From Cypionkella sp. (lineage in GTDB: Bacteria > Pseudomonadota > Alphaproteobacteria > Rhodobacterales > Rhodobacteraceae), in assembly GCA_018063485.1 (NCBI GenBank), contig JAGPBG010000129.1:1-6686 (forward strand): DNA of 6,686 nucleotides, given 5' to 3'. The position numbers and the translations under genes are program-made. The notes beneath the pieces are model-generated. The model was not told where the DNA came from and ran no database searches. It saw only the letters and a program-made list of their open reading frames with translations. Of the stretch, positions 6,194 through 6,686 are shown one piece after another; positions within the stretch are counted from its first letter, which is position 1; the number at the start of each line of letters is the position of its first letter.

Positions 6194-6686
6194 TTACTTC
6201 GTGACCAGCCAATAGGCTGCCGCGTCTATGGCACCACCGGTATGGAAGTCTTTCACATTTGCACGCACACCGGTTTGGCGGGCCTGCTGGAAGATGATGA
6301 TGAAGGGCGAGGTCTCGCGGTGCTTCATCTGCAATTCCTTGTACATCTCAACCCGCTTGGCCGGATCCTGCTCCAACACGGCGGCCTTGCTCATCGCGGT
6401 CATCTCGCCGGGATCATAGGCGTTGCGCCAAGCCAGATAGCCGGTGTTGCCGGCCTCGTCCGAATTGTCGGGGTTCTCGGCAAAGGTCGATGAGTTGGTG
6501 TTTGGATCGGGATAATCCGGGCCCCAGGTCTGCAGCGTCGCGTCATGCTGACGGGCGCGGTATTCCTTCAACTGCTCGGCACCCTCGCCGGTTTTCAGCT
6601 CAACCGTGATACCCACCTGACCAAAGGTGTTCTGGATGGATTGCGCCACATCCATACGGTCGGCGGAATTGCGCACCGACAAGGTG
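6194..6686 (-). CDS. Peptide-type solute-binding protein (DppA/SBP_bac_5 family), C-terminal part (runs off right edge)
   Basis: The last 163 or so residues of a periplasmic cluster C substrate-binding protein of the dipeptide/nickel class. The start lies beyond the right edge, so the signal peptide and much of the ligand pocket are not visible; the first in-frame start-like codon at 6682 (TTG) is internal. The segment TWGPDYPDPNTNSSTF, about 50-70 residues into the visible part, is characteristic of the family (W-x-x-DYPDP). The stretch before it (GQVGITVELKTGEG) is the usual strand-helix that places a ligand-side loop. The following AVLEQDPAKRVEMYKELQ and FIIIFQQARQTGVRANVKDF are the standard C-terminal lobe. 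It captures the substrate and hands it to the two permeases encoded next. It should be the first transporter gene, with the operon promoter outside the window. Confidence 0.9.
   Translation of the reverse strand, partial: TLSVRNSADRMDVAQSIQNTFGQVGITVELKTGEGAEQLKEYRARQHDATLQTWGPDYPDPNTNSSTFAENPDNSDEAGNTGYLAWRNAYDPGEMTAMSKAAVLEQDPAKRVEMYKELQMKHRETSPFIIIFQQARQTGVRANVKDFHTGGAIDAAAYWLVTK

Noticed and set aside
6156..6212. TTG start at 6212 for the DppB-like permease
   Set aside because: It would begin inside the binding-protein gene and encode 19 residues across the terminator-like hairpin.

Overview
The window looks like a piece of an alphaproteobacterial chromosome, most probably Rhodobacterales (Paracoccus/roseobacter type). 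The basis is the divergent pair at the left. One gene is the N-terminal half of a class V aminotransferase that closely resembles BhcA, the aspartate-glyoxylate aminotransferase of the beta-hydroxyaspartate cycle (BHAC). The other is an IclR-family regulator whose N-terminus (RGRPRAF) and glyoxylate-pocket residues fit BhcR. These assignments come from recalled family sequences, not a database search.

Layout. Positions 1-543 (minus) hold the start of bhcA; the rest of a probable bhcABCD operon would lie beyond the left edge. Positions 544-706 are a compact divergent control region. It has a good promoter in each direction, a perfect 19-bp palindrome filling the spacer of the bhcR promoter, a second inverted repeat over the bhcA -35 region, and a small GC palindrome in the bhcA promoter spacer. 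Positions 707-1522 (plus) are bhcR. From 1519 to the right edge every gene is on the minus strand and forms one operon, read right to left: a peptide-type solute-binding protein (C-terminal part only), two permeases (DppB- and DppC-like), two ATPases (DppD- and DppF-like) and a cytosolic M19 dipeptidase. The four transporter genes after the binding protein are packed with ATGA overlaps or a 1-nt gap. A strong GNRA-capped stem-loop with a short U tail separates the binding protein from the permeases. The stop codons of bhcR and the dipeptidase overlap by 4 bp in convergent orientation.

How the parts may work together. The BHAC converts glyoxylate (from glycolate) plus glycine to oxaloacetate through beta-hydroxyaspartate, with BhcA regenerating glycine from glyoxylate using aspartate as amino donor. 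BhcR senses glyoxylate and controls the operon. The right-hand operon would import small peptides intact and split them in the cytosol, a plan like the E. coli ddp (D-Ala-D-Ala) operon but with an M19 enzyme in place of DdpX. A metabolic link between the halves (for example glycine or aspartate released from dipeptides) is possible but is only inferred from position. No RNA genes, mobile elements, CRISPR arrays or integration scars were seen. No wholly new system is evident. The best leads are the operator layout, the transporter-dipeptidase cassette beside bhc, and a catalytic-pocket substitution in the dipeptidase.
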